Shown here one piece after another: positions 1-7,848 of a stretch of DNA of 30,988 nt (position 1 is the stretch's first letter; each line of letters opens with the position of its first letter). This DNA comes from Chloroflexota bacterium (GTDB lineage Bacteria > Chloroflexota > Anaerolineae > J102): contig PIVW01000010.1 of the NCBI GenBank assembly GCA_003353825.1, positions 1 through 30,988 on the forward strand. The letters are read 5' to 3'. The notes under the pieces were generated by a model, which had not been told where the DNA came from, did no database searches, and worked only from the letters and a program-made list of their open reading frames with translations. Position numbers and translations under genes: made by a program.

Positions 1-1
1 G

Positions 2-88
2 GAAATGCCTGAGCAGATTTTAATTGACCAGATATTTGCTGAGATTGGAGCACTGGGAAGCATAAATACGAGTGCGCCACACCCCTAA
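2..88 (+). CDS. Possible 3' end of a gene entering from the left edge
   Basis: Frame 2 is open from the window edge to a TAA at 86-88 and encodes about 28 residues, beginning EMPEQILIDQIFAEIGALG. The other two forward frames are closed within the first 25 nt. The peptide looks like an amphipathic helix followed by a short polar tail, which is plausible as a protein C-terminus. An open frame this short also occurs often by chance, so this is only a weak call. The family is not recognised. Confidence 0.3.
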   Translation, partial: EMPEQILIDQIFAEIGALGSINTSAPHP

Positions 89-693
89 ACAGCGAAATTC
101 AAGGAAATTCAGGAGGAATTGTATTGGGCAAATACATCTTGCACAAATAGCCTCCTCTTTTTCGGAGTGGATTTCTCCGAACGACGGGGTTTCACCCGCG
201 AAAATGTCTGATACTAGGGTAGTTCATTCCTCAGTCGATGTGTAACATGCGCTTGACTAATACAAAATTCAGGAGGAATCCTGAGAAAATCATAAATTAT
301 TTGAATTTGCCACGCTGAAGGTATTGTAGGCTGCAACTTAGGCATATTCCCTCAAAATGGCGAAGGTATTGTTCAACGATAGACATTGCTGAATTTGTTC
401 AATCTAAAAAGGTGAATCGATACGACCTTTGTAGACTGAGGGCGCGAAGATCATAGACCATATTCACGTAAATGACCAATGCCGAAGTATAGCATGGCCT
501 CAATCTGCCCCAAAGATCAAGCACGATCTGAGCAGCAACCTGAACAAACTGTCATCTTTTTTTACGACGTACTTCATCTGCTTTTCACCCGAATCCGTTA
601 TACTGACTGTTACACCAGCGAAAGTCGGCCATCAGGGCCTGCCATGAACTGGAAACCAATATCTCGTTTTCAAGCATTCTCGAATCTGAATCT
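89..693. other. Gene-poor leader region with short repeats
   Basis: I see no convincing gene in these 605 nt. The stretch holds a 15-nt direct repeat (AAATTCAGGAGGAAT at 105-119 and 265-279), a perfect 7-bp hairpin TTCGGAG/CTCCGAA at 161-181, and an 11-nt repeat GAAGGTATTGT at 317 and 362. TATACT at 599-604 could be a -10 box for the gene at 694, but no good -35 lies 16-18 nt upstream. A short open frame at 479-733 overlaps the next gene and its composition does not look coding. Confidence 0.5.
105..279. repeat. 15-nt direct repeats flanking a 145-bp spacer
   Basis: AAATTCAGGAGGAAT occurs at 105-119 and again at 265-279. The first copy is preceded by a further AAATTCA ten nt upstream. The second copy continues into a small palindrome, TCAGGA-GGAA-TCCTGA. 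A 7-bp hairpin (161-181) lies between the copies. The pair could be the footprint of an excised element or two binding sites. No terminal inverted repeats or transposase fragments are visible. Confidence 0.5.
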
Positions 694-2181
694 ATGCGAC
701 CTTTATTCGCAATTATCGGCTTTTTTATATTAACGTTAGCTTTGCTTTCAGGGCAGACGGTCGCCTGGGTTACCGGCCGTAACCTGCCTTCATTTGCTGT
801 CGCCCCCCAGGCGCTCGGCGACTGGAGCCGACAATCCAGCCATACAAGCTCCGATCTTTTGGCTGTACAGTTTTTAGATCGCCAACAGGGGTTCATCGCA
901 GGCCGTGGTGGTACACTGCTTTTTACCACCGTTGCCGGCCAAGACTGGATTCAGCGACCCAGCGGTTTCCAAAGTGCAATCAATGCAGTTCACTTCTTCG
1001 ATACCCATACGGGCTGGGTTGCAGGCGATCACGGACTACTTCACTTTACAGAAGATGGCGGTATCACCTGGCAGCCACAGACTACCCTCTTCCCCGGGGA
1101 TCTCCATGCCCTTGCCTTTGTCTCAAAAGATCGTGGCTGGGCGGCAGGTGAGCAAGGCGCCGTGTACCGATATGACGGTGCTGTTTGGACACAACAATTT
1201 CTGCCGGGCCAGTATTCGATCTTCGATCTGAGCTTTGTCGATGAAGATACGGGTTGGGCTGCTGGCGCAGGTGGGGTGATTTTGCATACAGTGAATGGCG
1301 GTGATAGCTGGACTGTTCAAACACTGGGCGCTACTGATACCCTCTTTGCATTGGCGATGGTGAATGCCAATCAAGGTTGGGCTGCCGGAACCGGCGGGGT
1401 CATCCTGCATACCAACAATGGCGGTATGACCTGGCAAGTGCAGAGCAGTGGCCACACGACAACCCTCTATGACCTTGCTTTTATCGATGCCGATAATGGT
1501 TGGGCTGTCGGGGCGCAAGGGCTGGCTTTGCACACAGAAAATGGCGGGGTGCAGTGGCAGAGTGACAATGTCGGTACAGGCTTTGATCTCTATGCGTTGG
1601 CTTTTCCATCAAGTAGCGTTGCCTGGACTGCGGGCGCGGCTGGCTCCACCTGGCGTTGGAACGATCCTGAACCGACTCCGACCCCAACCGAGACATCCAC
1701 ACCTAGCAAAACCCCAACTCCAACCTCAACGGCTACACCCACCCCAACTCCGACACCAGAACCTACTGCCACAGGAACCTTAACCCCAACCCCTACGCTC
1801 ACTCCAACCTCAACTTCAACCCCAACATTGACCTCGACGCCCACACCGGAAATCGGTAATATCGAAGTGTTCGTATTCTTAGATAGCGATGCCGATGGCA
1901 ATTACGGCGAATCAGACAGTCCCTTGCGTAATATCCCCATCACCCTGCGGGATTCACAAGGGCAGTCGCGCGGGGCCACGCGCACTGCCTGGGATGGTGT
2001 CGCCTATTTCAGTGCCCTCTCCCCTGAGGTCTATTCCGTGTGGGTGACTCTTCCCGTAGGACACATAATTACAACCAATTATCCGCCCAACGCACTTCTC
2101 GAAGCCGGTATCACACTCAGAGTCGATATCGGTCTTGCCTCTACGGATAGGATCTTTTTCCTGCCCTATCTCATAAATTGA
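694..2181 (+). CDS. Secreted YCF48-like beta-propeller with Thr-Pro linker and SdrD-B-like C-terminal domain
   Basis: The N-terminus is a signal peptide or anchor (hydrophobic residues 4-27). Residues about 45-322 carry seven blades, each marked by a G-W-(A/V)-A-G-type motif near positions 66, 107, 148, 187, 228, 269 and 310, followed by H-T-x-(N/D)-G-G-x-x-W segments. This is the YCF48/BNR propeller pattern. Residues about 325-386 are a Thr-Pro-Ser linker. Residues 387-482 resemble an SdrD B-like or CNA-B beta-sandwich ([14 protein letters not shown]..., IPITLRD). The protein ends in a hydrophobic [11 protein letters not shown]48 itself assists photosystem II assembly, but in non-phototrophs these propellers are surface proteins of unknown partner. 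An extracellular scaffold or binding role is inferred. The ATG at 694 is chosen because it gives the signal peptide; no strong ribosome-binding site is visible. Confidence 0.85.
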   Translation: MRPLFAIIGFFILTLALLSGQTVAWVTGRNLPSFAVAPQALGDWSRQSSHTSSDLLAVQFLDRQQGFIAGRGGTLLFTTVAGQDWIQRPSGFQSAINAVHFFDTHTGWVAGDHGLLHFTEDGGITWQPQTTLFPGDLHALAFVSKDRGWAAGEQGAVYRYDGAVWTQQFLPGQYSIFDLSFVDEDTGWAAGAGGVILHTVNGGDSWTVQTLGATDTLFALAMVNANQGWAAGTGGVILHTNNGGMTWQVQSSGHTTTLYDLAFIDADNGWAVGAQGLALHTENGGVQWQSDNVGTGFDLYALAFPSSSVAWTAGAAGSTWRWNDPEPTPTPTETSTPSKTPTPTSTATPTPTPTPEPTATGTLTPTPTLTPTSTSTPTLTSTPTPEIGNIEVFVFLDSDADGNYGESDSPLRNIPITLRDSQGQSRGATRTAWDGVAYFSALSPEVYSVWVTLPVGHIITTNYPPNALLEAGITLRVDIGLASTDRIFFLPYLIN

Positions 2182-2326
2182 TCAATTTGATAGTTTTGTA
2201 CTGAGCTGTGTAAAGTTCGGGCAAAACGATCCATACCAGAATCCCTACATTATTTATTTAATCCCATGCTCGCAAAACCAACTCCTCACTTATCCGGGAA
2301 TAATCCCCCACGCGTGCCCAATTCCC

Positions 2327-2355
2327 TTGCTCGCAGTATGGCGCGATGGTATAAT
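2327..2355 (+). promoter_or_regulatory. Sigma-70-type promoter of the response-regulator gene
   Basis: TTGCTC at 2327-2332 is separated by exactly 17 nt from a consensus TATAAT at 2350-2355. Transcription would start near 2362, giving a leader of about 42 nt before the ATG at 2404. It lies inside the longer open frame that begins at 2266 and so argues against the upstream start. Confidence 0.75.
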
Positions 2356-2403
2356 GATGGTGCTGAGGACCAGGCGTTCACCTCTTCGCCAGCCAAGGAA
2401 CAT

Positions 2404-3090
2404 ATGCGCATACTCGTTGTTGATGATGATCCACCCAGTGTCAAAATGACGGCATTTCTTTTGCGGGAGGAAGGGTACGAAGTCATCGCTGCCGGCAATG
2501 GGCGTGATGCGCTCCTGTTGCTCGAACGAGAAACACCCGATTTGGTGCTTCTCGATGTGATGATGCCTGGTCTTGACGGGTTCGAGACCTTACGTGAAAT
2601 ACGCTCTCGTTATGCCATTCCCGTCATCTTCCTTTCAGCAAAAGGGGAAACTGCCGACCGGGTAGCGGGTCTGGAGCAAGGGGCAGACGATTATCTGGCC
2701 AAACCATTTGAGCCTTCAGAGCTGTTGGCAAGAGTCAAGGCGGTGCTGCGTCGCACCGAGGCTTATGCATTGGGTGATCCTTCCGACCGCATCGAAGCCG
2801 CCGGAATTCGCCTCGATCCACTTACAAACCGTGCGCTCTTACCAACAGGCCGCACAGTAGAACTTACTCCCATCGAATGCAGGCTCTTGCACTGCGTAAT
2901 GCGAAACGCCGGCCGCGTCCTCACACATGATCAACTATTGAACAGCGTGTGGGGAGCCAATTATGGCGGTTATCCCAACCAAATCGCCGTTTATGTGCGG
3001 CGTCTGCGGACCAAGATCGAAGAAGACCCTGACCACCCCCAGCACCTTACCACTGTGCGGGGCGTTGGCTATCGTTTCGAAACCACTTGA
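2404..3090 (+). CDS. OmpR/PhoB-family response regulator
   Basis: This is a DNA-binding response regulator of 228 residues, a normal length for the family. Residues 1-115 form a receiver domain with the acidic cluster D7-D9, phosphoacceptor D51 (LLDVMMPG), S76 and K98 (LAKPF). Residues about 130-228 form a winged-helix effector domain (ELTPIECRLL, VYVRRLRTKIE, TVRGVGYRF). The frame is open back to an ATG at 2266, but ATG 2404 is preferred: MRILVVDDD is the family N-terminus, AAGGAA lies just upstream, and a consensus promoter sits at 2327-2355. No kinase gene is adjacent. The nearest is at 10740 on the same strand, beyond three genes for secreted or anchored proteins, so the two may be a split pair. 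Targets are unknown. Confidence 0.95.
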   Translation: MRILVVDDDPPSVKMTAFLLREEGYEVIAAGNGRDALLLLERETPDLVLLDVMMPGLDGFETLREIRSRYAIPVIFLSAKGETADRVAGLEQGADDYLAKPFEPSELLARVKAVLRRTEAYALGDPSDRIEAAGIRLDPLTNRALLPTGRTVELTPIECRLLHCVMRNAGRVLTHDQLLNSVWGANYGGYPNQIAVYVRRLRTKIEEDPDHPQHLTTVRGVGYRFETT

Positions 3091-3168
3091 TCTGTGTCTG
3101 CATGTGTTAGATACCGACTTAGGCATTAAGCCGCCACAACTACACACCGTTACGCATTGCAGCCTGTA

Positions 3169-3217
3169 GGGGGGGGTTTGGACGAGCGCATGTTCGCTCG
3201 TATCAAGCGCCCCTTTT
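3169..3217 (+). terminator. Rho-independent terminator after the response regulator
   Basis: A run of eight G (3169-3176) and TTTG pair with CAAG and CGCCCC (about 3204-3213). The hairpin tip is the perfect 7-bp stem ACGAGCG/CGCTCGT (3182-3188/3195-3201) around a CATGTT loop. Four T follow at 3214-3217. The position, 79 nt past the stop codon, fits a terminator. Confidence 0.6.
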
Positions 3218-3275
3218 GTGCTGTTTGACAGAATCAGTATAGCCAGATTTGGCATGGTTCATTCTGCCGAGTTTG

Positions 3276-3424
3276 CATCTTTACAAATCCAAGTTTGCGA
3301 TTGCGAACGGAATCAAAGATCAATGACTAATGATTGAAGATTGAAGATTGAAGATTGAAGATTGAAGATTCTTCTGCCAATCGTCCTTAATCTTCAGTCA
3401 TCAGAACATCAATTTGTAAAGATG
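3276..3424. repeat. 149-bp nested inverted-repeat element (MITE-like)
   Basis: The outer arms are a perfect 13-bp inverted repeat: CATCTTTACAAAT at 3276-3288 and ATTTGTAAAGATG at 3412-3424. Inside, ATGACT (3323-3328) and the GAAGATT repeats can pair with AATCTTCAGTCAT (3389-3401), forming a second, nested arm. There is no open reading frame and no obvious target-site duplication. It may be a non-autonomous mobile element remnant or a structured intergenic RNA. Confidence 0.55.
3332..3370. repeat. Heptanucleotide tandem array (GATTGAA, about 5.6 copies)
   Basis: Five exact GATTGAA units run from 3332 to 3366, followed by a partial GATT. The array sits inside the 149-bp nested inverted-repeat element. 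It is one of three arrays with a 7-nt period in this window, the others being at 28253-28287 and 30839-30870. Confidence 0.9.
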
Positions 3425-3553
3425 TGGGATGCTGATCCTGAACCACGCCCCAAATACCCCATTGTTATTTTAGACGGTCACTAACTTTTTGATGTACTGA
3501 GACTGATATCTTTATCGGGTCAATTGCCCAACCTAAGCTCCTCTATTTTTCTT

Positions 3554-6500
3554 ATGAACCCAATTCGTACCTTTCGCCTGATCTCCATCGCTCTGATTAC
3601 TGCCCTGACATTGTTAAGCCTGCCCATTCTGATCTACGCCATTGCTCCAACTGCTACGACCTGGTACGACTTCAGCCCCGGATTCGACGAGTGGATATCA
3701 CAGCTCCCGGCCACAACGGCAATAACAGCTCATAGCCCCGATGACCTGACCGACCAGGCCGCATACCAGTTCTCAACCGACGGTGGTACATCCTGGTCAG
3801 GGTGGCAAACGGCCAATTTGACTGTAGGAGCTTTGCTATCAGATACACGGCGGATCACGGTCTCAAATCTGACATTGACGGATGGTGCAAACTTCATTCA
3901 ATATCGGATTACCGATGGGAATGGGCAAACGGATAACAGCCCCGCTTTCCCTGTCAATGTAGATACCACAGCCCCCGGTTCAGCCATCGACCCCCAAGCT
4001 GTGCCCGAGACCTGGACAAACATCAACAGCTTCGGCGCGACCTGGACGAACCCCAGTGATGCGAACGGTATAGGTGGGGTATGGTATAAAGTGGGAGCAA
4101 CACCCAGCGCCCCCGAGGACGGCCCGTTTGTGGTTGGCGACGACATCACAAGCCTTTCGGGCCTATCAGTTGGTGGGGATGGAGTACATGCACTTTGGCT
4201 ATGGTTGCAAGATCGTGTGGAGAACGGGGATCACACCACTGCCATCTCTGTGCCCCTGCGCCTGGATACAGTCCCACCCGCAGCCTTGAGCAATCCCAGT
4301 GTAGCTCCCAACACTTGGAGCAATGTCAATGCCTTTAACCTCAAGTGGACGGCTGCAAATGATGACAGCGGGTTATCCGGCGTACAAAGTACCATTGGCC
4401 AGCCCCCCTTGTTAGCAGAGGAGGGTGAATTCCTGGCCGGCACGGAGACAGGCTATGAAGGCTATGCCATTCCTAACGACGAAGAGGGCGTGCATCAACT
4501 ATGGCTCTGGCCGGTGGATGGGGCCGAAAATATCGGGGATCCAATTGAGGCAGTATCCCTAACATTGAACCTTGATTTAACCCCACCGGGCCCGCCACTT
4601 ACGTTGCCAGCAGTTAGCCCAAGTGGGTGGCAAACCGCCACCACCGCTACTTACACCGTGACATGGCAGAATCCAGCCGATCTCAGTGGTATCGCCAGCG
4701 CCTGTTACAAACTCGGTAGTGAACCCGAGCATGATACAGATGGCGTGTGCGAACAAGCTGAGGCTATTTCCACTATTGACGGGATTGCCGCCTCTGGGCC
4801 GGGTAGTTACCATTTGTTCCTGTGGCTAGGAGATACCGCCGGCAATATCGACAAAGACAGTCGCCAGGTGGCGTTGGATGCCGTCATGTGGGATCCTGAA
4901 CCACCCGAGCTTTTTGTCGACGTGATCGGCCCTGTCGGCAATAACGAATGGTACACAGGCAGTATCGATATCACCATCATCGCCAGTGATGTTGGGTCCG
5001 GTCTGGATCGCGTGGAGTACAATCTCGATGACGAGGAATGGATCGAGGATCAGCAGCACTTGATCGAGGAGGATGGAGAGCACCTTCTACAGGTACGAGC
5101 TGTTGATAAGGCAGGCAACAATACTGCGCCTGAACCACTGGAATTCAACCTGGATCAGGAAGCGCCTATTACCGATCCGGCTCTTGATCGACTGCCCGTC
5201 TTTGATGACTGGTATGATAACATCGTGACCATCTGGTTCAACCTCCTGGATTTGGTCTCCGGCCCTGACTATGTGGAATGGCAATTGGATGAAGGCGAGT
5301 GGCAACAAGAAAGTAGCATGACGATCTCAAATGAAGGTGAGCATACACTAAGCTACATGGCAACTGATCTCGCCGGTAATCTAGAAGAGACTCAAGAACT
5401 GGCGGTCCATGTCGACCTCCAGCCACCCGTTACCTCCTACGTCATTCTGCCAGGAGATAACAACGCCGGCTGGTATACCAAGACGGTGACCGTCACCCTG
5501 GTTCCTGCCGATGAAGGTTCAGGCGTTCAAGCGACCTATTATCGCATCGATGGCGGTGAATGGATCAGTGGAACAGTTTTTTCCCTTAACGAAAGTGGAG
5601 AATATGTCGTCGATGTCTATTCTGTAGATCGCATTGGATATGAAGAACCCCCCCATAGCCTACCGGACGGCATCCGCATCGACACCGATGCCCCATGGCC
5701 CCCAACACCTATCGATCTCATGCCTAAAGGATGGACTCATACCAATGAGTTCGAACTCACATTGGCGATGCCGCCGGACCTTAGCGGTATTGCCGGCGCT
5801 TACTACAAAGTCGGTGATGCCCCCACCGATGCCACTGATGGCGCCTGGCGTGGGGGAGGCAACAATGTGCTTCGCGACATTCAGGTGCCCACTGAAGGCA
5901 TATATAAAGCCTACGTGTGGCTGCAAGATGGCGCCGGTAATGCCGACCACAACCAGCGCGGTGTGTGGGAAGAGGAATTGTCCCTGGCCTATGATGCCAC
6001 TGCCCCCACAACCACTGCCCTACTGCAAGGTATCCCTGGTAATAACGATTGGTTTGTGTCACCTGTAAGCGTCACATTGGTTGCGACAGACTCGCTTTCA
6101 GGCGTGAACGAAACCTATGTGAGCATAGATGGTAGCCAGCCGCTGCCGACCACGCAATTCGTGCTATCTTCCTCGGATAAACATACCCTGCGTTACAGTA
6201 GCACCGATATCGCTGGTAATGTAGAGGAGGCGGTCTTCGAAACCGTTCGCATCGATCCCGATCCACCAGGAAGTCCGCAAGCCGTTACCGTTAGCCCTGG
6301 AGATTGGTCTCAGATCAATAGTTTTTCCCTTTCGTGGACCAATCCCGCCGATACATCAGGCATCGCCGCCGGATATTATAAATTAGGCAATCCTCCGGCC
6401 TATCCTTTGGATGGCATCCGCATTCCTCCCATTGGCATTAGCGCGGGTATCGAGGTGCCAGATGAGGGTGCCTGGGATCTGCATTTCTGGTTAGAAGACC

Positions 6501-7819
6501 ACGCCGGAAATGCAGATATCAACTCGCGCGTTGTAAAGACAAGCGCATTGCGTTTCGACAACACGGCCCCAGCCACTCTTGCCACCCTGCTATCAGGCAC
6601 GTTGGCGCCCAGTGGGTGGTACATCACACCGGTGACTGTACAGCTTACGGCGTCTGATGGGGCCTCGGGGATCGAACTGATCCGCTATCGTTTGAACGAT
6701 AGCAATTGGCAAGAACTGTCTGATGTCAGTGTCATTGTGCCCATCAATATCACAGGGCGCCATACCCTTTCTTTTCAAGCTATCGATGTTGCGGGCAATG
6801 TTGAGCCACTCACACAGATCAGTTATCAAGTTGATCTCAATGCACCCAACCCCTCCTTCCTGCCCATAGACCGCTATCAACGCCAATCTTCATTCCTGTT
6901 AAACTGGCGTGCCGCAGATGAACCAGAAGGCAGTGGGCTGGATGGCTTCGACCTCCAGTATAAAGATGGACGAAATGGCGCCTGGATGAACTGGGGCGAA
7001 TCCAATGTCCAGGATACCAGCGGACGCTATTTTGGCAACTTCGGACATCGTTACTTCTTCCGGATGCGTGCCCGTGACCTGGCAGGCAATGTCTCTCGAT
7101 GGGTAGGTTTACCCTGGGGCATTTATATCGATGTCCTGCTCAATGGTGATTTCGCCGGTAGTAGTTTCGGCGCCTGGCAACACGATGGAGAGTTGGCGCA
7201 AAGCGTGGTCGATACACAAAGTGCCACTGATGAGATGGTTTTTGCCGCTCGCCTGGGATCACCTGACTACGGCCCCAACGTACCAGGAATGGATATTCCC
7301 GACGAAGACACCGGTATCGTACCGGTCGGATCAGGGAATATCGTCCAAGCCATAAGAGTGCCCGGCGCCGATGTCCTCGATCATCCGACGCTCACCTTTT
7401 GGTATCGAATATACACCTACGACACGGCCTTTGGCCAGAGCCAGGACCAACAACGCTGGTTCGATACCTTTGATCTCAAGCTCATCGGTCCAACAGGTGA
7501 ACAATTAGCCTTACGAGACGGCTTACCCTATGACCAGTGGCAAGAAGGGGTATTGGCCGATCTAGGCTGGCGTGAGGCGAGCGTCCTTCTGCCGCGCTCG
7601 TGGGCGGGGGAGAGAATTACGGTAAGGATGGAAAGCTGGAATCGCGTGGATGGTAGGTTGAACACCTGGAGCTTGGTCAAAGATGTGCGTCTTTGGGACC
7701 CTTATCGCCAATATTTACCTCAGCTTATCGGAGGGAACAGTACTCAGATAACGGGGGTATCTCAACCCCGCCCACTCGATGATCCCCGCACTCATAGTCC
7801 TTCTGGTGGTTTGCGCTAG
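3554..7819 (+). CDS. Giant secreted protein of alternating Ig-like modules with C-terminal jelly-roll-like domain
   Basis: An N-terminal signal peptide (residues 1-29) is followed by about 1390 residues of repeats. Two module types of 90-105 residues alternate. Type A carries T-W-(S/T)-(N/Q)-x-N-x-F, W-T-N-P-x-D-x-S-G-I and Y-Y-K-(V/L)-G. Type B carries N-N-x-W-(Y/F), A-S-D-x-x-S-G, a Y-x-(L/I)-D-x-x-x-W strand and A-x-D-x-A-G-N. The order is roughly N-terminal sandwich, AAA BBB A B A B, then an FnIII-like domain (about 1100-1190) and a carbohydrate-binding-like jelly roll (about 1195-1380). Type B resembles the OmpL47/Big-type Ig-like repeats of surface proteins. Near the end is YRQYLPQLIGG. 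The frame is open from a TTG at 3524, but ATG 3554 begins the signal peptide directly. Adhesion or surface-layer function is inferred. Confidence 0.8.
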   Translation: MNPIRTFRLISIALITALTLLSLPILIYAIAPTATTWYDFSPGFDEWISQLPATTAITAHSPDDLTDQAAYQFSTDGGTSWSGWQTANLTVGALLSDTRRITVSNLTLTDGANFIQYRITDGNGQTDNSPAFPVNVDTTAPGSAIDPQAVPETWTNINSFGATWTNPSDANGIGGVWYKVGATPSAPEDGPFVVGDDITSLSGLSVGGDGVHALWLWLQDRVENGDHTTAISVPLRLDTVPPAALSNPSVAPNTWSNVNAFNLKWTAANDDSGLSGVQSTIGQPPLLAEEGEFLAGTETGYEGYAIPNDEEGVHQLWLWPVDGAENIGDPIEAVSLTLNLDLTPPGPPLTLPAVSPSGWQTATTATYTVTWQNPADLSGIASACYKLGSEPEHDTDGVCEQAEAISTIDGIAASGPGSYHLFLWLGDTAGNIDKDSRQVALDAVMWDPEPPELFVDVIGPVGNNEWYTGSIDITIIASDVGSGLDRVEYNLDDEEWIEDQQHLIEEDGEHLLQVRAVDKAGNNTAPEPLEFNLDQEAPITDPALDRLPVFDDWYDNIVTIWFNLLDLVSGPDYVEWQLDEGEWQQESSMTISNEGEHTLSYMATDLAGNLEETQELAVHVDLQPPVTSYVILPGDNNAGWYTKTVTVTLVPADEGSGVQATYYRIDGGEWISGTVFSLNESGEYVVDVYSVDRIGYEEPPHSLPDGIRIDTDAPWPPTPIDLMPKGWTHTNEFELTLAMPPDLSGIAGAYYKVGDAPTDATDGAWRGGGNNVLRDIQVPTEGIYKAYVWLQDGAGNADHNQRGVWEEELSLAYDATAPTTTALLQGIPGNNDWFVSPVSVTLVATDSLSGVNETYVSIDGSQPLPTTQFVLSSSDKHTLRYSSTDIAGNVEEAVFETVRIDPDPPGSPQAVTVSPGDWSQINSFSLSWTNPADTSGIAAGYYKLGNPPAYPLDGIRIPPIGISAGIEVPDEGAWDLHFWLEDHAGNADINSRVVKTSALRFDNTAPATLATLLSGTLAPSGWYITPVTVQLTASDGASGIELIRYRLNDSNWQELSDVSVIVPINITGRHTLSFQAIDVAGNVEPLTQISYQVDLNAPNPSFLPIDRYQRQSSFLLNWRAADEPEGSGLDGFDLQYKDGRNGAWMNWGESNVQDTSGRYFGNFGHRYFFRMRARDLAGNVSRWVGLPWGIYIDVLLNGDFAGSSFGAWQHDGELAQSVVDTQSATDEMVFAARLGSPDYGPNVPGMDIPDEDTGIVPVGSGNIVQAIRVPGADVLDHPTLTFWYRIYTYDTAFGQSQDQQRWFDTFDLKLIGPTGEQLALRDGLPYDQWQEGVLADLGWREASVLLPRSWAGERITVRMESWNRVDGRLNTWSLVKDVRLWDPYRQYLPQLIGGNSTQITGVSQPRPLDDPRTHSPSGGLR

Positions 7820-7839
7820 TAACAGGCTACGGCTACACT
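7811..7839 (+). promoter_or_regulatory. Candidate promoter of the TPR gene, nearly leaderless
   Basis: TTGCGC at 7811-7816 and TACACT at 7834-7839 are separated by 17 nt. The ATG at 7849 begins 9 nt after the -10 box, so the predicted leader is only a few nt. The TPR gene has no Shine-Dalgarno sequence, which fits. The promoter overlaps the 3' end of the giant-protein gene. Confidence 0.5.
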
Positions 7840-7848
7840 TTCCTGCGC

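Larger units (their letters stand above)
3091..3553. other. Intergenic region with terminator and a repeat element
   Basis: No gene is supported in these 463 nt. The stretch contains the terminator at 3169-3217, a nested inverted-repeat element at 3276-3424 and a GATTGAA heptad array at 3332-3370. The last 130 nt lead into the large secreted-protein gene; I find no convincing -35/-10 pair there. Confidence 0.6.

Noticed and set aside
479..733. 84-residue open frame on +
   Set aside because: It overlaps the propeller gene start in another frame, has no ribosome-binding site and no recognisable protein features.
1669..1851. Repetitive ACC/CCA-rich DNA, considered as a CRISPR or satellite array
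   Set aside because: It is in-frame Thr-Pro linker coding sequence without regular repeat-spacer structure. The tails at 9133-9363 and 10396-10730 are the same kind of sequence.
2266..2403. N-terminal extension of the response regulator
   Set aside because: The promoter (2327-2355) lies within it and the family start MRILVVDDD with a good ribosome-binding site is at 2404.
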